A stretch of DNA of 64,000 nt from Phycisphaerae bacterium. GTDB lineage: Bacteria > Planctomycetota > Phycisphaerae > UBA1845. Position numbers and translations under genes: made by a program. Under the pieces are notes generated by a model. It searched no databases. It saw nothing but the letters and a program-made list of their open reading frames with translations, and was not told the DNA's origin. The stretch is taken from contig JAJDDY010000039.1 of the NCBI GenBank assembly GCA_029260075.1, forward strand, positions 45,122 to 109,121, written 5' to 3'. Below are positions 63,073 through 64,000 of the stretch, one piece after another. Position 1 is the stretch's first letter; each line of letters opens with the position of its first letter.

Positions 63073-63222
63073 TCCTTTGTCACGGCTAGAATGACGGGCT
63101 TACCGAGCCGCGACCGTGAGGGAGCGGACCCCTGTTAACCTCCAGCCACAGCGTAAAGACGCTCCCTAGCTGGCGGCGCGCGGATCAAACGTGCCCGTAA
63201 CTCTGGGTGCGACAAAGCACTA
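63070..63222. repeat. MITE-like element, family A, complete copy
   Basis: 153 bp with TA at both borders: TAGTCCTTTGTCACGGCTAG on the left and GGGTGCGACAAAGCACTA on the right. The core starts with GAGCCGCGACCGTGAGGGAG. The left TA is also the first two bases read as part of the protease stop codon. Confidence 0.8.
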
Positions 63223-63249
63223 CCGTCTTGTCAGCGGTCGAATAACGAG

Positions 63250-63282
63250 TTGGGTGGCCCATGGCTTCTGTCGTGGGGGACA
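63250..63282. repeat. Short hairpin repeat, family E
   Basis: TTGGGTGGCCCATGGCTTCT then GTCGTGGGGGACA, the same pattern as at 38798. The remainder of the gap up to 63540 has an open frame starting inside this repeat, which I regard as chance. Confidence 0.6.
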
Positions 63283-63540
63283 GGAATCGACGACGGTGCC
63301 GCGTTCGTCGCGCTGCTGCCGTCCGCCACATTGTTCAAGCCCTTGAACTGCAACCGGAGACACCAGATAATCAGCGGGGGATTGTGCAGACGGTCGGCAA
63401 GCCGCGACGTTCGATGGCCGCATCAGCAAAGCCGTCCGGAGTGTTGGCCGTGAGACGGGTTACGGCCGAGCGATGTTTCTTGATCGATACGCAGCACGAC
63501 CCAAGTGCCTCTTACTTGTCGCTGATGGGGATCGCTACAG

Positions 63541-63780
63541 ATGTTTGAATCACTTCGCAAGCTACCGTTTGTGGCGGGCATATTCTGGAAAGTGTTCGCC
63601 GGCGCGGTCGTCTTGGTGTTGGCGTATTGGTTCCTCTACACGCCGCTAACCGGCTCGCCCGTCGAGAGTCAAGATTACGTCGGCTCGGCGATTTGCGGCG
63701 TGATTTTGTCCTACTTGGTTCATCTTTGGCTGTTGCCCGACCCCGACTCGGATCTGGGTGACGACGAACGTACCCGGTAA
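63541..63780 (+). CDS. Small membrane protein of unknown function
   Basis: This 79-residue protein has two hydrophobic segments (about 17-33 and 46-64) and an acidic Asp-rich tail (PDPDSDLGDDE). It is preceded by GGGGAT at a workable distance from the ATG. I do not recognise a family. It ends directly against the truncated transposase reading frame, in the same frame, which suggests that the insertion happened at its 3' border. Confidence 0.55.
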   Translation: MFESLRKLPFVAGIFWKVFAGAVVLVLAYWFLYTPLTGSPVESQDYVGSAICGVILSYLVHLWLLPDPDSDLGDDERTR

Positions 63781-63783
63781 AGC

Positions 63784-64000
63784 AGTATCAATCCGACCGT
63801 ATTGCGCACGGCGGTCCAGGAGATCACGCGCAAGCTTGGGATCAGCGAGCAGACCTTCAACCGGTGGAAGAAGAAGTATGCCGGCTTAGGCGTTGCGGAG
63901 CTACGCAGGTTAAAGCATCTCGAAGAAGAGAACCGCAAGCTCAAGCAGCTGGTCGCCGACCTCAGCCTTGACAAGCAGATTCTACAGGATGTGCTGTCAA
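63784..64000 (+). pseudogene. IS3-family transposase OrfA, 5'-truncated, runs off window
   Basis: The frame reads ITRKLGISEQTFNRWKKKYA, then GLGVAELRRLKHLEEENRKL and KQLVADLSLDKQILQDVLS. This is the second half of the HTH and the leucine-zipper part of IS3-type OrfA. The normal start (the segment before the HTH) is absent: in frame upstream there is only ~13 non-homologous codons and then the stop of the small membrane protein. The right end lies outside the window, so OrfB may follow. It is a broken or unusually started copy. Confidence 0.8.

Noticed and set aside
63261..63548. 95-codon open frame upstream of the small membrane gene
   Set aside because: It starts inside a family E repeat, has no ribosome site or domain, and overlaps the start of a better-supported gene.

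Overview
The window reads as a high-GC (roughly 60 percent) diderm bacterial chromosome, most likely a planctomycete. This is inferred from gene content and not from a marker-gene comparison. Pointers are a single-chain SecDF, what looks like a DUF2617 protein, a UvrC without its helix-hairpin-helix tail, an LpxB, many exported proteins of unknown role, and intergenic spaces full of short palindromic repeats. I see no prophage, CRISPR array, rRNA operon or origin. One 5'-truncated IS3-type transposase runs off the right edge.

Layout. 1-11 kb: end of argS, secDF, a small secreted protein, a DUF2617-like protein behind a good promoter, a ThiD2-ThiE fusion, and two translationally coupled PYROXD2-like flavoproteins. 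11-20 kb: glyA, a thioredoxin/TPR exported protein, a secreted HEAT-like protein, rex, a NifU-C scaffold, rlmN, tRNA-Ile2(CAU), folP, infA. 20-30.5 kb: an M1-like lipoprotein peptidase, sod, then a tight group of ubiE/menG, a membrane protein, ubiX and ubiA that fits menaquinone synthesis, and a FlgI-like lipoprotein. 30.5-44 kb: tRNA-Ile(GAU), a secreted TldE/TldD-like pair, uvrC, a cupin, a prolyl oligopeptidase lipoprotein, an archaeal-style diadenylate cyclase, and an exported AMMECR1-like/toroid protein overlapping a GT39-like membrane protein. 44-54.5 kb: a small conserved protein, asnB, cdsA, then phoH, pgpH, ybeY, a nitrilase-like pseudoenzyme and a CorC/CNNM protein. 54.5-59 kb (minus strand): rpsB, tsf, pyrH and a fermentative D-lactate dehydrogenase. 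59-64 kb: lpxB, a subtilisin-like lipoprotein, a small membrane protein and the IS3 fragment.

How the parts may work together. The window holds both a probable c-di-AMP synthase (DacZ-like) and a probable c-di-AMP phosphodiesterase (PgpH-like), so it could contain a complete second-messenger turnover pair. The redox repressor Rex and the D-lactate dehydrogenase LdhA are also both present, and LdhA sits in the ribosomal rpsB-tsf-pyrH cluster where frr often lies. The TldD-like pair keeps the TldD/TldE logic of one subunit with HExxxH and one without it, but both carry signal peptides.

The most striking unexplained structure is the intergenic DNA. At least five families of short inverted-repeat elements recur: a ~153-bp TA-flanked element with long terminal inverted repeats, a ~131-bp element with a covarying hairpin, a TCAGAGC...GCTCTGA element, a CGTCGAAA palindrome array, and a CCATGGC/GCCGTGG hairpin. 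A sixth small hairpin has a constant loop and a compensatory stem change. They look like non-autonomous mobile elements or structured RNA ends, often placed directly at stop codons.
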